Shown piece by piece: positions 48,743-58,319 of a stretch of 58,945 bases of DNA; position 1 is the stretch's first letter; every line of letters begins with the position of its first letter. The stretch spans positions 1 through 58,945 of the forward strand of contig JAFTNU010000054.1 in the NCBI GenBank assembly GCA_017451735.1, in the 5' to 3' direction. The stretch comes from Clostridia bacterium. Lineage in GTDB: Bacteria > Bacillota > Clostridia > Oscillospirales > CAG-272. Below the pieces are notes generated by a model. The model saw only the letters and a list, made by a program, of their open reading frames with translations. It ran no database searches and was not told where the DNA came from. The position numbers were made by a program, and so were the translations under genes.

Positions 48743-50386
48743 TCAGTTTTCCACCGTTCTTTGACGCAATTCCGTCTTTTTAATCTTTCCGCTGATGGTC
48801 TTGGGGAGCTCCTGCACGAATTCGACCATACGGATCCACTTGTATTCCGCCAGCTTACCGTTGCAAAAATCCTTGATCTCCTTTTCCAGCTCCTTGGAGG
48901 CAGCATACCCGGAACACAGCACAATCACCGCTTTGATCGCCTGCCCTCGCAATGCATCGGGCACTCCGATCACACTGCATTCCGCAACGGCGGGATGCTC
49001 GGCCAGAACATGCTCCACCTCATAGGGCCCCACACGAAAGCCCCCTGTTTTGATGATATCATCAAAGCGGCCGTGGAACCAGTACAGTCCGTTTTCATCC
49101 TGCCACGCGGCATCGCCGGTATGGTAGACACCATCGCGCCAGACGTAGTCATACTGCTCCCCGTGATTCAGATACCCGCAGAACACGCCCGGTTGACGGC
49201 CGTTCTCGGGCGGCACGATCACCACCTCGCCGATCTCTCCCACGGGGGTGGGCTCGCCGTTTTTGGCGCGGAGCTCGATGCGGTACATGGGCGATATCTT
49301 TCCCATAGAGCCCTCCACGGGGCTCTGCCCCTTGAAATTGGCCATCAGAAGCGTGGTTTCGGTCTGCCCGTAGCCCTCGCAAAGCGGGATTCCCGTCCGC
49401 TCGGTAAAGCGGCGAAATACCTCGGGTGCCAACATTTCACCCGCCGTGGAGGCATGGCGCAGCCTCGGCATATCCGGTACGCCCTTGCGCACCAGATAGC
49501 GGTATACGGTGGGAGGGGCGCAGAAGGAGGTCACGCCGTAGTGATTGATGATGGTTGTCAGCTGCTTGGGATCAAAATTGTCGAAATCGTATACCATTAC
49601 GGCGCTTCCCACCAGCCACTGCCCGTAGATTTTCCCCCAGGAGGCCTTGGCCCATCCCGTTTCTGCAACGGTAAAATGCAAGCCGTCCTCCTCTGCCTGC
49701 TGCCAGTATTTTGCTGTGACAATGTGGGCAAGCGGGTAGGAAAAATCATGAATCACGCCCTTGGGCTGACCGGTGGTGCCGGACGTGAAATACAACAGCA
49801 TGGGGTCGGTCACCAGCGTCTGCTGTCGCTTGATCCGATCCTCGGCCGCCGCCATCTGGCGGGTAAGATTGGCAAAGCCCTCCTCCTCTGCCTGCACACA
49901 CCACAATTTGCATACCGTTCCGGTACTTTTTACAGCTTCTCTGATCTTGCGGGGCACCTCGTTTTGCGGCGTGCAAACAATGCCCTGCACACCTGCGGCT
50001 TTGATGCGGTACTCCAGATCCTTTACGGTCAGCATATGGGTAGCGGGGATCATCGTCGCACCCAGCTTGTGCAATGCCACCGCCACAAACCAATACTCAA
50101 AGTGACGCTTCAGGATCACCATCACCCGATCGCCGCGCCCGATGCCCGCATTTCTGAACACGTTGGCCGCCTGATTGCTGAATTTTCGTATATCCGCAAA
50201 CGTGAAAATATGCTCCTCGTTTTCGGTATTGCACCATACCAACGCCATTTTATCCGGCGTTTGATCGGCAATGACATCCACCACATCGTATCCGAAATTG
50301 AAGTTTTCCGGATAATGCAATCGGATGCTTTCCAGATTGCCCGATGCATCGAAGGTCTCCCGACAAAAATTTCGGTATATGCTCAT
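48743..50386 (-). CDS. AMP-forming acyl-CoA synthetase
   Basis: A 547-residue ANL-family ligase. The ATP-binding motif is YFTSGTTGQPKGVIH. It has GYGQTETTL, GDAAWQDENGLYWFHGRFDDIIKTGGFRVGPYEVE and LPKTISGKIKKTELR with the catalytic Lys. The layout resembles medium-chain acyl-CoA synthetases (acetyl-CoA synthetase branch). The start at 50386 follows AAAGGACGG. Sitting between accA and plsX it may activate fatty acids taken up or released by the thioesterase. Chain length is not evident. Confidence 0.9.
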   Translation of the reverse strand: MSIYRNFCRETFDASGNLESIRLHYPENFNFGYDVVDVIADQTPDKMALVWCNTENEEHIFTFADIRKFSNQAANVFRNAGIGRGDRVMVILKRHFEYWFVAVALHKLGATMIPATHMLTVKDLEYRIKAAGVQGIVCTPQNEVPRKIREAVKSTGTVCKLWCVQAEEEGFANLTRQMAAAEDRIKRQQTLVTDPMLLYFTSGTTGQPKGVIHDFSYPLAHIVTAKYWQQAEEDGLHFTVAETGWAKASWGKIYGQWLVGSAVMVYDFDNFDPKQLTTIINHYGVTSFCAPPTVYRYLVRKGVPDMPRLRHASTAGEMLAPEVFRRFTERTGIPLCEGYGQTETTLLMANFKGQSPVEGSMGKISPMYRIELRAKNGEPTPVGEIGEVVIVPPENGRQPGVFCGYLNHGEQYDYVWRDGVYHTGDAAWQDENGLYWFHGRFDDIIKTGGFRVGPYEVEHVLAEHPAVAECSVIGVPDALRGQAIKAVIVLCSGYAASKELEKEIKDFCNGKLAEYKWIRMVEFVQELPKTISGKIKKTELRQRTVEN

Positions 50387-50405
50387 AGTATCCGTCCTTT
50401 GCTTC

Positions 50406-51203
50406 TTATTGTGCGCCCGTTTCAATGGCATCTCTGCCGATGCGTCTGAAACGGTCATATCGATGCTGGATCAGATCCAGATCTCCGGTGAGCTCCTCTA
50501 TCTCATCATGCAGCATCCTGCGTATCCGATCATAAAACATCACGGTACCCAGATCATCCTCGGTCAGTATCCGCTCGATCACGCCAAAGCGCTTGGCGTC
50601 CTCTGCCGTCAGCTTTAAGCTCTGTGCCGCCGTTTCCGCCTGCGCTGCGTCCTTCCACAGAATACTGGCGCACCCTTCGGGAGAGATCACCGAATACACC
50701 GCGTTTTCCAGCATCCACACGCGATCTGCCACCGCAAGCGCCAACGCGCCGCCGCTTCCGCCCTCTCCGATGAGGATCGAAATGATGGGGACGCAAAGCG
50801 TGGACATTTCCATAAGATTTTCGGCAATCGCCTGCCCCTGTCCGCGCTCCTCTGCCCCGATGCCGCAATAAGCGCCGGAGGTATCCACAAAGCAGATCAC
50901 GGGACGGCCGAATTTTTCCGCCTGGCGCATCAATCTGAGCGCTTTGCGATATCCCTCGGGATGAGGGGCGCCGAAATTGCGTGCCGTCCGCTCCTTGGCT
51001 GTATGGCCCTTTTCAATGGCGATGACTGTAACGGGGCATCCGTCCAGGCGGGCAATGCCGCCAACAACGGCAGGGTCGTCCCCATAACGACGATCACCGT
51101 GAAATTCAATAAAATTCTTAAAAATTCGTCTGATATAATCAAGCCCGGTCGGCCTTTTGCTGTCCCGGGCAAGCTTGACTCTATCGTAAGGGATCTCGCT
51201 CAT
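50406..51203 (-). CDS. accA: Acetyl-CoA carboxylase carboxyltransferase alpha subunit (locus 2 copy)
   Basis: A 265-residue AccA with [57 protein letters not shown] and [22 protein letters not shown]. It is shorter at both ends than the locus 1 copy (282). It starts three bases after the accD stop, and the ribosome site GGAGG overlaps that stop. Together with accB, accC and accD of this operon it makes a complete acetyl-CoA carboxylase. Confidence 0.94.
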   Translation of the reverse strand: MSEIPYDRVKLARDSKRPTGLDYIRRIFKNFIEFHGDRRYGDDPAVVGGIARLDGCPVTVIAIEKGHTAKERTARNFGAPHPEGYRKALRLMRQAEKFGRPVICFVDTSGAYCGIGAEERGQGQAIAENLMEMSTLCVPIISILIGEGGSGGALALAVADRVWMLENAVYSVISPEGCASILWKDAAQAETAAQSLKLTAEDAKRFGVIERILTEDDLGTVMFYDRIRRMLHDEIEELTGDLDLIQHRYDRFRRIGRDAIETGAQ

Positions 51204-51206
51204 TGC

Positions 51207-52058
51207 TCATCCTCCGTTATGCATTTCCAAAAGCTCTGTCAGCAGCTGCTTTTGCTCTTTTCTGGAAACGATATGATCGATAAATCCGTGTGCCAGCACA
51301 AATTCGGATTTCTGAAATTCCTTGGGCAGAGATTTCTTTGTGGTCTGCTCGATCACACGCGCACCCGCAAAGCCGACGGTAGCACCAGGCTCCGCCAGCG
51401 TAATATCGGCCTCCATAGCAAAGCTGGCCGTCACACCGCCCGTGGTGGGATCTGTCAGAACGGCAATATACAAAAGCCCCGCATCGCTGTGCCGCTTCAC
51501 CGCCCCGCTGACCTTGGCCATCTGCATCAGTGATACCAGGCCCTCCTGCATTCTGGCACCGCCCGATACGGTAAAGCCGATGACCGGCATACGGTGCTCG
51601 GTTGCATATTCAAACAGCGAAGTGATCTTTTCGCCCACAACACCGCCCATACTGCCCATCATGAACTGCGATTCCATGGCAAACACACAGCAAGACAGGC
51701 CACCGATCTTGGCAGTCCCGCAGATAACAGCTTCCTCCTCGCTGCTTGCCGCGCTTGCGGTATGCAATTTCTCCCCGTACCCCGGAAAGTCAAGGGGATT
51801 CACGGTTCTCATCTGCAAATAAAGCTCCATAAAGCTGTTCCGGTCGGTCATCACGTGAAGCCGCTGACGCGCCTTCATGCGAAAATGATAGCCGCAAGGG
51901 CAAACCAGCAAATTGCTCCAAAGGCGGCTGAGCGGAATATCCTTGTGGCAATTGGGGCAATTTTTTTCGGGCTCCCCTGCATCACTCTGTATCGGGGCCG
52001 CCGCACGGCCGCCCTCCTCCAGCTTGTTTTTCGGTTTCAGAAAATTCAATAATGCCAT
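51207..52058 (-). CDS. accD: Acetyl-CoA carboxylase carboxyltransferase beta subunit (locus 2 copy)
   Basis: A 283-residue AccD with DFPGYGEKL, FMMGSMGGVVGEKI, SGGARMQEGLVSLMQMAK and DPTTGGVTASFAMEAD. The zinc ribbon is C34-x-x-C37 and VCPCGYHF (C53, C55). The second knuckle is thus C-x-C, one residue shorter than normal C-x-x-C. Zinc may still bind, but this is unusual. An extra ~20-residue polar N-terminus precedes the ribbon. It lies between accC and accA. Confidence 0.94.
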   Translation of the reverse strand: MALLNFLKPKNKLEEGGRAAAPIQSDAGEPEKNCPNCHKDIPLSRLWSNLLVCPCGYHFRMKARQRLHVMTDRNSFMELYLQMRTVNPLDFPGYGEKLHTASAASSEEEAVICGTAKIGGLSCCVFAMESQFMMGSMGGVVGEKITSLFEYATEHRMPVIGFTVSGGARMQEGLVSLMQMAKVSGAVKRHSDAGLLYIAVLTDPTTGGVTASFAMEADITLAEPGATVGFAGARVIEQTTKKSLPKEFQKSEFVLAHGFIDHIVSRKEQKQLLTELLEMHNGG

Positions 52059-52063
52059 AACAA

Positions 52064-53371
52064 TTACCCGTTACCCATAAAAGTTAAATCATAATCACCC
52101 GAAACGAATCGCTCATCCCCGATGATACGCAATTGCTCCTCGATATTGGTGGGAATTCCTTCAATGACCAGCTCGCAAAGTGCCGCACGCATTTTGCGTA
52201 AGGCCTCCTCGCGCACACCGGCATGAACGATCAGCTTGCCGACCAAGGAGTCATAATAGGGCGTGACCGCCGTTCCCTCCACCAGGCAGGTATCAAACCG
52301 AACGAAGGGACCGCCCGGAACATGCAGCATCGAAAGCGTACCGCAGCTTTGCGCATTGATCCGACACTCGATAGCCGATCCCCTGAAACGGATATCCTCC
52401 TGGGTGAACCCAAGAGGGATCCCTGCCGCGATACGGATCTGCCATTTGACAAGATCGATGCCCGTCAGCATCTCGGTCACGCAATGCTCGACCTGAAGAC
52501 GGACATTCATTTCCATAAACCAGAAGTTCCCGTCACGATCCAGCAAAAATTCCAGCGTACCGGCACCCACATAACCGATCTTCTTCACGGCCTTGATGAC
52601 CTGCTTGATCACTTGCTTCCGTTTTTCGGCATTAACTGCCGGGGAGGGGGTTTCCTCCAGTAATTTCTGATTGCGCCGCTGAACCGAGCAATCCCGCTCA
52701 CCAAGGCACACTGCATTTCCCGCCTCATCCGAGAGGATCTGAAGCTCTACGTGCCGTGCCGGGAAAACATATTTTTCAAGATATACCGACCCGTCGCCGA
52801 ATGCACTGCTTGCCTCGGCCGTTGCCGAAAGATAAGCATCCTCCAGCTGATCGGATTTTTGTATCAAGCGAATGCCACGCCCTCCGCCGCCGGCACAGGC
52901 CTTCAGCATGACGGGATACCCGATCCCTTCGGCGGCCTTCAAGGCTTCCTCCACCGAGGCCACAGCCCGAGTCCCCGGAATCACGCAAAGCCCCGCATCG
53001 TGCATCAGCCGCTTGATGACGGCCTTATCGCTCAGCTGCTCCATGCTTTCGGGATCGGGGCCGATGAACACCACGCCGTTTTTTCTGCAAAGCCTTGCAA
53101 AATGGGCATTCTCGGACAAAAATCCGTATCCGGGATGGATCGCCTGAGCACCGGAGGCCAAGGCGGCACGAATGATCTGATCCTCATTCAGATAACTGCC
53201 GGCAGCCTCCGCCTGACCGATACAGTAGCTTTCGTCAGCCAATGCCACATGCAAAGCATTTCGATCGACCTCGGAATACACTGCAACCGTGGCGACGCCC
53301 ATCTCTTTACAGGCGCGGATGATCCGCACGGCGATCTCGCCACGGTTTGCAATCAAAATTTTTGAAAACAT
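52064..53371 (-). CDS. accC: Biotin carboxylase
   Basis: A 435-residue ATP-grasp enzyme that carboxylates the biotin on AccB. It has MFSKILIANRGEIAVRIIRACKE, HPGYGFLSEN, the glycine-rich ACAGGGGRGI, EKYVFPARHVELQIL, GAGTLEFLLD and FMEMNVRLQVEHCVTEMLTG. It is about 12 residues shorter than the usual ~447. It is the only biotin carboxylase in the window and so probably serves both FAS loci. Confidence 0.95.
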   Translation of the reverse strand: MFSKILIANRGEIAVRIIRACKEMGVATVAVYSEVDRNALHVALADESYCIGQAEAAGSYLNEDQIIRAALASGAQAIHPGYGFLSENAHFARLCRKNGVVFIGPDPESMEQLSDKAVIKRLMHDAGLCVIPGTRAVASVEEALKAAEGIGYPVMLKACAGGGGRGIRLIQKSDQLEDAYLSATAEASSAFGDGSVYLEKYVFPARHVELQILSDEAGNAVCLGERDCSVQRRNQKLLEETPSPAVNAEKRKQVIKQVIKAVKKIGYVGAGTLEFLLDRDGNFWFMEMNVRLQVEHCVTEMLTGIDLVKWQIRIAAGIPLGFTQEDIRFRGSAIECRINAQSCGTLSMLHVPGGPFVRFDTCLVEGTAVTPYYDSLVGKLIVHAGVREEALRKMRAALCELVIEGIPTNIEEQLRIIGDERFVSGDYDLTFMGNG

Positions 53372-53374
53372 CGT

Positions 53375-53797
53375 TTATGCTCCTGTCGGGGTGATGGCAA
53401 AGGAAAATTCCGCCGACACGCAAAGCTTGCCGTTCACAAGCGCCTTTCCCTGCGCAAAATAGAAGGGGGGCTTGGAGTGGGTGATACTGCACTGCGTTTC
53501 AACCGTATCCCCCGGTCGCACGGGTGAGCGGAACCTGACACGATCCAGTCCCGTATACACGGGGAGATTTCCCTTTGCAATATGATCCTCCAGCAAGACG
53601 CAAGCCGATTGGGCAAGAATCTCGCAAAGAATAACACCGGGGACGATGGGATTGCCCGGAAAGTGGCCTTGTAAAAAATGTTCATCCCCACGAACGGTAT
53701 AGTGCCCCACCGCCACGCCGTCTCTGTTTTCGGCATCGTCCAGGAGAAGCATGGGCTCTCTGTGGGGAAGGATCCTTTTGATATCTTCTTTCAGCAT
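53375..53797 (-). CDS. fabZ: 3-hydroxyacyl-ACP dehydratase (locus 2 copy)
   Basis: A 140-residue FabZ. It starts with KEDIKRILPHREPMLLLDD; catalytic residues are H45 in LQGHFPGNPIVPG and E59 in VILCEILAQ. The ATG at 53797 has AGGAGGTGA upstream overlapping the accB stop; the longer frame is not used. It is closer to housekeeping FabZ than the locus 1 copy, which lacks the PHR-P-L-L start. Confidence 0.94.
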   Translation of the reverse strand: MLKEDIKRILPHREPMLLLDDAENRDGVAVGHYTVRGDEHFLQGHFPGNPIVPGVILCEILAQSACVLLEDHIAKGNLPVYTGLDRVRFRSPVRPGDTVETQCSITHSKPPFYFAQGKALVNGKLCVSAEFSFAITPTGA

Positions 53798-53801
53798 GAA
53801 A

Positions 53802-54233
53802 TCACCTCCTGATACGGAACAGCTCGGTACCGTATTCCACAACCTGGCCGTTGGTCACACAGATCTCTGTGATCACACCGTCATCCTCGGCACAGATCTC
53901 GTTCATCAGCTTCATGGCCTCGATGATGCAAAGGACCTTCCCCTTGCCCACCCGATCACCGATCTTGACAAAGGGCTCCGCATTCTCTGCGGGAGATGCA
54001 TAAAAAACACCGACGATAGTAGATTTTACGCTGATATAGTCACTGTTTTCCTGCAACGGTTCTCTTTTTTTCTGCATTTCGGGCTCCAATGTCATCGTCA
54101 CAGCTTCCCTTGCAGCAGGGACAGGCGTGCGTTCCAAGCGAACGGTTTTGTTCTCTTCGGTGATCTCGAGGGCGGTGAGTTCCAGCTCCTGCATAAGGCC
54201 GGCATATTTGCGAATATCTGCTTCTTTCATCAT
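53802..54233 (-). CDS. accB: Biotin carboxyl carrier protein of acetyl-CoA carboxylase
   Basis: A 143-residue AccB. A charged N-terminal helical part and a linker (residues ~35-65) precede the biotinyl domain with K108 in IIEAMKLMNE. It ends in GQVVEYGTELFRI. The ATG at 54233 overlaps the fabF stop; a second ATG follows at once. The longer frame lies inside fabF and is rejected. It is the only AccB in the window. Confidence 0.95.
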   Translation of the reverse strand: MMKEADIRKYAGLMQELELTALEITEENKTVRLERTPVPAAREAVTMTLEPEMQKKREPLQENSDYISVKSTIVGVFYASPAENAEPFVKIGDRVGKGKVLCIIEAMKLMNEICAEDDGVITEICVTNGQVVEYGTELFRIRR

Positions 54234-55471
54234 TTCACCTTTCTGAAAGCGAGGCATGCATTATGGCCGCCAAATCCAAGCGAGTTGGAAAGGGCCAGAT
54301 CAATCTCTGCTTTGACTGCCTGTCGGGGCACATAGTTCAGATCACACTCGGGATCGGGCGAGCACAGATTGATGGTGGGGGGAACGATCCCCTCCTGCAA
54401 CGCTAACAAACATGTCATGGCCTCGATGGCTCCGGCGGCCCCCAGCATATGTCCCGTCATGGACTTGGTGGAGCTGATATATGCGCGATGGGCCGCATCC
54501 TCGCCCAGTGCTTTTTTGATGGCCACGGTTTCCAATTTGTCGTTCATCGGGGTGCCTGTGCCGTGCGCATTGATGTATACCACATCGCTCTCTTGATAAC
54601 CGGCTTCTGCCATGGCATCCCGCATGGCCTGCGCACCGCCCCGCGCCTGCGGATGAGGGGCAGTGATATGATTGGCATCGCAGGTAGAGCCGTATCCACA
54701 GACCTCGCCGTAGATCCTGGCTCCCCGCGCCCTGGCATGCTCGTATTCTTCGAGAACCAGGGCCACCGCGCCTTCTCCGATCACAAAGCCGCCACGGCGA
54801 CTGTCAAAGGGCAAAGAGGCCGCATCCGGATCCTCGGCGGTGGAAAGTGCGTGCATATTCACAAATCCAGCAATGGCCAGAGGACAGATCGCCGCCTCGG
54901 AGCCACCGGTAATCACAGCATCCGCATATCCGTGACGGATCAACCGCATGGCCTCGCCGATGGCATTGGAGCCGGAAGCGCAGGCTGTCACCGCAGGCAT
55001 GGCAGGACCGCGGCAATCATGACGAATGGCAATCATCCCCGCCGCCATATTCGGGATCATCATCGGGATAAATAAAGAGGAAACTCTGCGGGGGCCCTTT
55101 TCCATCAGCTTGGTGTGCTCGGTCTCAAAGGTGCTGATGCCACCAATCCCCACACCCATATAAACGCCGACTCTTTCGGGCTCCACCTGCCCTGCAATGC
55201 CGCTGTCGGCAACCGCCTGATCGGCGGCGATGAGGGCAAATTGCGTGTAACGGTCGGTGCGCAGGGTATCGGATTTTTCCATATAAGTCAAAGGGTCATA
55301 ATCCTTGACCTCAGCCCCTAATTTCGTCTTATAATCTGTGGTGTCAAACAGTGTGATGGGGGCGATTCCGTTCTTTCCCGCTTGCAATCCCTCCCAGGCT
55401 TCGGCAACGCTTTTGCCCAAGGGTGTGATGGCGCCAAGACCCGTTACGACAACTCTTTTATTTTCACTCAT
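54230..55471 (-). CDS. fabF: 3-oxoacyl-ACP synthase II (locus 2)
   Basis: A 413-residue condensing enzyme with all catalytic residues: Cys in VTACASGSNAI, His in NAHGTGTPMND and Lys/His in SSTKSMTGHMLGAAGAIE. It elongates acyl-ACP with malonyl-ACP. The start follows AAGGAGAAG. It is a normal single-domain FabF, in contrast to the fused KS-CLF of locus 1. No fabH is present in the window, so initiation depends on a gene elsewhere or on FabF itself. Confidence 0.96.
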   Translation of the reverse strand: MSENKRVVVTGLGAITPLGKSVAEAWEGLQAGKNGIAPITLFDTTDYKTKLGAEVKDYDPLTYMEKSDTLRTDRYTQFALIAADQAVADSGIAGQVEPERVGVYMGVGIGGISTFETEHTKLMEKGPRRVSSLFIPMMIPNMAAGMIAIRHDCRGPAMPAVTACASGSNAIGEAMRLIRHGYADAVITGGSEAAICPLAIAGFVNMHALSTAEDPDAASLPFDSRRGGFVIGEGAVALVLEEYEHARARGARIYGEVCGYGSTCDANHITAPHPQARGGAQAMRDAMAEAGYQESDVVYINAHGTGTPMNDKLETVAIKKALGEDAAHRAYISSTKSMTGHMLGAAGAIEAMTCLLALQEGIVPPTINLCSPDPECDLNYVPRQAVKAEIDLALSNSLGFGGHNACLAFRKVK

Positions 55472-55482
55472 CAGTCTTCTCC

Positions 55483-56211
55483 TTACATGGCGATGCCACC
55501 GTCCACACGGAGCACCTCGCCGGTTACATATTTCGCACTCACCAGGTAGGCGACCGCCTCTGCCACATCCTCTGCCTCGCCCATTTTACCAAGCGGGATC
55601 ATAGAAAGCAAGGGATTGTCGGCCTGCTCCCGGGTCATATCGGTTCCGATGAATCCGGGAGCGATGGCATTGCACCGAATGCCTTTGGGCGCCAATTCCT
55701 TCGCTACGGATTTTGTCAAGCCGATCAAACCCGCCTTGGACGCCGCATAATTACTCTGCCCCGCATTTCCCATCAGCCCGGATACCGAGCTGATATTGAT
55801 GATACATCCTTCACGGTTGCGCAAAAGCATTCCCGTACAATGGCGGATCATGTGGAACGCACCCTTGAGATTGATATCCAGCACGCGGTCAAAATCCTCT
55901 TCCTTCATCATGGCCACAAGACCGTCTTTGGTCACGCCGGCATTATTGACAAGAATATGCACAGTTCCGAAATCCGCTTTAATGGCCGCAACGGTCGTTC
56001 TTACCGCCTCAAAATCCGAAACATCACAGCGGTAGGGCTTGACCTCAACGCCGTAGCGCTGACGGCAATTTTCGCACACGGCTTCCGCGGCCTCGGTATT
56101 TCCCGCATAGATCACGGCAACATTGGCCCCAAGCGACGCCAATTTTTGCGTGATAGCTGCACCGATGCCACGGGATGCTCCCGTTACGATGGCAACCTTC
56201 CCCTTCAACAT
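55483..56211 (-). CDS. fabG: 3-oxoacyl-ACP reductase (locus 2 copy)
   Basis: A 242-residue SDR with VTGASRGIGAAI, NNAGVTKDGLVAMM, NISSVSGLMGNAGQSNYAASKAG and CNAIAPGFIGTDMT. It is a textbook FabG. It overlaps the end of fabD by seven bases and has GGAGGT before the ATG. It keeps the NYAASK motif typical of housekeeping FabG, whereas the locus 1 copy has VYSATK. Confidence 0.96.
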   Translation of the reverse strand: MLKGKVAIVTGASRGIGAAITQKLASLGANVAVIYAGNTEAAEAVCENCRQRYGVEVKPYRCDVSDFEAVRTTVAAIKADFGTVHILVNNAGVTKDGLVAMMKEEDFDRVLDINLKGAFHMIRHCTGMLLRNREGCIINISSVSGLMGNAGQSNYAASKAGLIGLTKSVAKELAPKGIRCNAIAPGFIGTDMTREQADNPLLSMIPLGKMGEAEDVAEAVAYLVSAKYVTGEVLRVDGGIAM

Positions 56212-57113
56212 GGCTTTACCTCCGACAAAATAGCAGAAAGATCGGACACCGTGTAGCGTTTTACCGCAGAGTCGATCTTTCCAATCATATTAGTGAGTGT
56301 TTTACCGGGGCCGATCTCGATAAAGGTATCCACGCCCGATGCGATCATATAGCGGATCAGGCTTTCCCAATGCACGGGATTGCAAATCTGTTTGGAAAGC
56401 AGTTCCGCCGCATTGTCACCATATGGCTCCGCCGTCATATTGGAATACAATGTCACGTCATTCTTTTTGAAAGCGACCTTGGAGAGCTCATCCGCAAACA
56501 CAGTGGCGGCCTCTGCCATAAAAGGCGAGTGGAACGCTCCTTTTACCTTTAGCGGGATGGCTTTGCCACCGGCCTCCTTCACATCCATCGCAAAAGCGGC
56601 CATTTCCTCGGTCAAGCCTGCCACGCTGACCTGCCCGGGGCAATTGAAATTGACCGGATAGACCTGCGCATAATGACTGCAGAGCTTCTCCACCTGCTCG
56701 TTGGTCAGTTTGACCACGGCCGCCATAGAGGTCTCGTGCTTTTCGGCGGCCTCTTGCATCAGCTCTCCGCGGCGACATACAAGCCGGAAGCCGATTTCGG
56801 GATCCACCAGACCGGCAAAGGTGGCCGCCACCACCTCACCCAAGGAAAAGCCCGCCACAGCATCGGGCTTGATCCCCAACTCACAAAGAACCTTGGCTGC
56901 TGCAAATTCCACAGAAAACAAACACGGTTGCGTATTTTTTGTCTCCTTCAGCTCCGCCTCGCTCCCCGCAAAGCACTGCCGCGAGGTACCGGGACGAAGG
57001 CGATCGCACTGTTCAAACACACTTTTGGCGCTTGCATACTGCTCATACAAATCTTTCCCCATGCCCGGGTACTGATCTCCCTGGCCGGAGAAAACAAACG
57101 CTATCTTACCCAC
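56205..57113 (-). CDS. fabD: ACP S-malonyltransferase (locus 2 copy)
   Basis: A 302-residue enzyme with FVFSGQGDQYPGMG, the nucleophile in GFSLGEVV and the catalytic His in VKGAFHSPFM. The start is GTG at 57113 with GAAAGGAG before it. It overlaps fabK by 13 bases and fabG by seven, so translation is tightly coupled. Confidence 0.95.
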   Translation of the reverse strand: MGKIAFVFSGQGDQYPGMGKDLYEQYASAKSVFEQCDRLRPGTSRQCFAGSEAELKETKNTQPCLFSVEFAAAKVLCELGIKPDAVAGFSLGEVVAATFAGLVDPEIGFRLVCRRGELMQEAAEKHETSMAAVVKLTNEQVEKLCSHYAQVYPVNFNCPGQVSVAGLTEEMAAFAMDVKEAGGKAIPLKVKGAFHSPFMAEAATVFADELSKVAFKKNDVTLYSNMTAEPYGDNAAELLSKQICNPVHWESLIRYMIASGVDTFIEIGPGKTLTNMIGKIDSAVKRYTVSDLSAILSEVKPC

Positions 57114-58045
57114 GCAGGTGCTCCTTTCAGAATGGGCTCTGCCTCATCCATCACTTCTTTTACGATCTCGGCGGCGGGCTGTACCCGCTTCACCATTGCG
57201 GCGATCTGCCCTGCCAGGAAGCATCCCTTTTCGTTGTCCCCCTCCTGTACGGCCAGGCGCAAGGCACCCACGGCCAGGGCTTCCAATTCGTCATCCGGCA
57301 TGCCGCCGTATTCCGCCTTGGAATAATCGCGGGCAAAGGGCGTACGCAAGCTGCGGACGGGATGCCCCAGGCGTTTCCCTGTGACCATGGTGCAAAGATC
57401 AGTCGCCTTCAGTATTTTCTCCTTATAGGCAGGGTGAATGGTACATTCCTCGGCGCTGAGGAAGCGGGTCCCCATCTGAACGGCGCAAGCGCCGAGCATA
57501 AAGGAGGCGGCCACCCCGCGACCGTCTGCGATGCCACCCGCGGCGATAACGGGCAGATCGGTTGCATCACAGATCTGCGGCACCAAAACCATAGTGGTCA
57601 ATTCCCCTACATGGCCGCCGCTTTCCCCGCCCTCGGCAATGAGAGCCGAAGCCCCCAATTTTGTCATCAGCTTAGCCATGGCCACCGAGGCCACCACGGG
57701 AATCACCTTGATCCCGGCCTCCCTCCACAGCGACATATGCTTGGTGGGATTACCTGCACCGGTGGTCACCACGGCGACCTTCTCTTCGGCAACGATCTGC
57801 GCCACCTCGTCCACATAGGGACTCATGAGCATGATGTTAACACCGAAGGGACATTCGGTTAAGGCCTTGGCGATTTTGATCTGTTCGCGCACATAGCCAC
57901 CGGGCGCATTTCCCGCCGCAATGATCCCCAGACCACCGCCGTTCGAAACGGCCGCCGCCAGCTTTCCGTCAGCGATCCAAGCCATTCCTCCTTGAAATAC
58001 CGGGTATTTGATGCCCAGCATATCGCATATTTTCGATTGAATCAT
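57101..58045 (-). CDS. fabK: Enoyl-ACP reductase II (FMN-dependent)
   Basis: A 314-residue TIM-barrel flavoprotein of the nitronate monooxygenase/FabK family. It has YPVFQGGMAWIADGKLAAAVSNGGGLGII, VTTGAGNPT, AEGGESGGHVGELTTMVLVPQI, VIAAGGIADGRG and QMGTRFLSAEE. It reduces the trans-2-enoyl-ACP double bond with NAD(P)H and FMN. It is the only enoyl-ACP reductase in the window. It starts three bases after acpP. Confidence 0.95.
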   Translation of the reverse strand: MIQSKICDMLGIKYPVFQGGMAWIADGKLAAAVSNGGGLGIIAAGNAPGGYVREQIKIAKALTECPFGVNIMLMSPYVDEVAQIVAEEKVAVVTTGAGNPTKHMSLWREAGIKVIPVVASVAMAKLMTKLGASALIAEGGESGGHVGELTTMVLVPQICDATDLPVIAAGGIADGRGVAASFMLGACAVQMGTRFLSAEECTIHPAYKEKILKATDLCTMVTGKRLGHPVRSLRTPFARDYSKAEYGGMPDDELEALAVGALRLAVQEGDNEKGCFLAGQIAAMVKRVQPAAEIVKEVMDEAEPILKGAPAWVR

Positions 58046-58048
58046 GAT

Positions 58049-58276
58049 TTAACCCTGAACTTTACTCTGGATGAAGGCATCCAGATCGGCCACTGTCTCT
58101 ACCTTTCGATCCAACTCGATCTCCACACCGATCTCGTCCTCCAAGCTCATGATCAGCTCCACGGTATCAAGAGAATCGATTCCAAGCTCTATGAAAGTGC
58201 TTTCGGGCTTGATGGTGGAAACCTCACAGTCGGTACGGTCGGCAATAACCTTTGCAATAGCGTCAAAATATTTCAT
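58049..58276 (-). CDS. acpP: Acyl carrier protein (locus 2)
   Basis: A 75-residue acidic ACP with the phosphopantetheine Ser35 in ELGIDSLDTVELIM. The start at 58276 follows CGGAGG; the longer frame runs through the promoter. It is the first gene of the FAS locus 2 operon, just downstream of the repeat-bearing promoter. Confidence 0.96.
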   Translation of the reverse strand: MKYFDAIAKVIADRTDCEVSTIKPESTFIELGIDSLDTVELIMSLEDEIGVEIELDRKVETVADLDAFIQSKVQG

Positions 58277-58319
58277 AATAAACCTCCGAATTTTCAGACA
58301 GTGTTCTGCCCGTACCTTT

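Noticed and set aside
48761..50449. A 562-codon plus-strand open frame opposite the acyl-CoA synthetase gene.
   Set aside because: The opposite strand has all ANL motifs and correct spacing to its neighbours. The plus-strand frame has no domain pattern.
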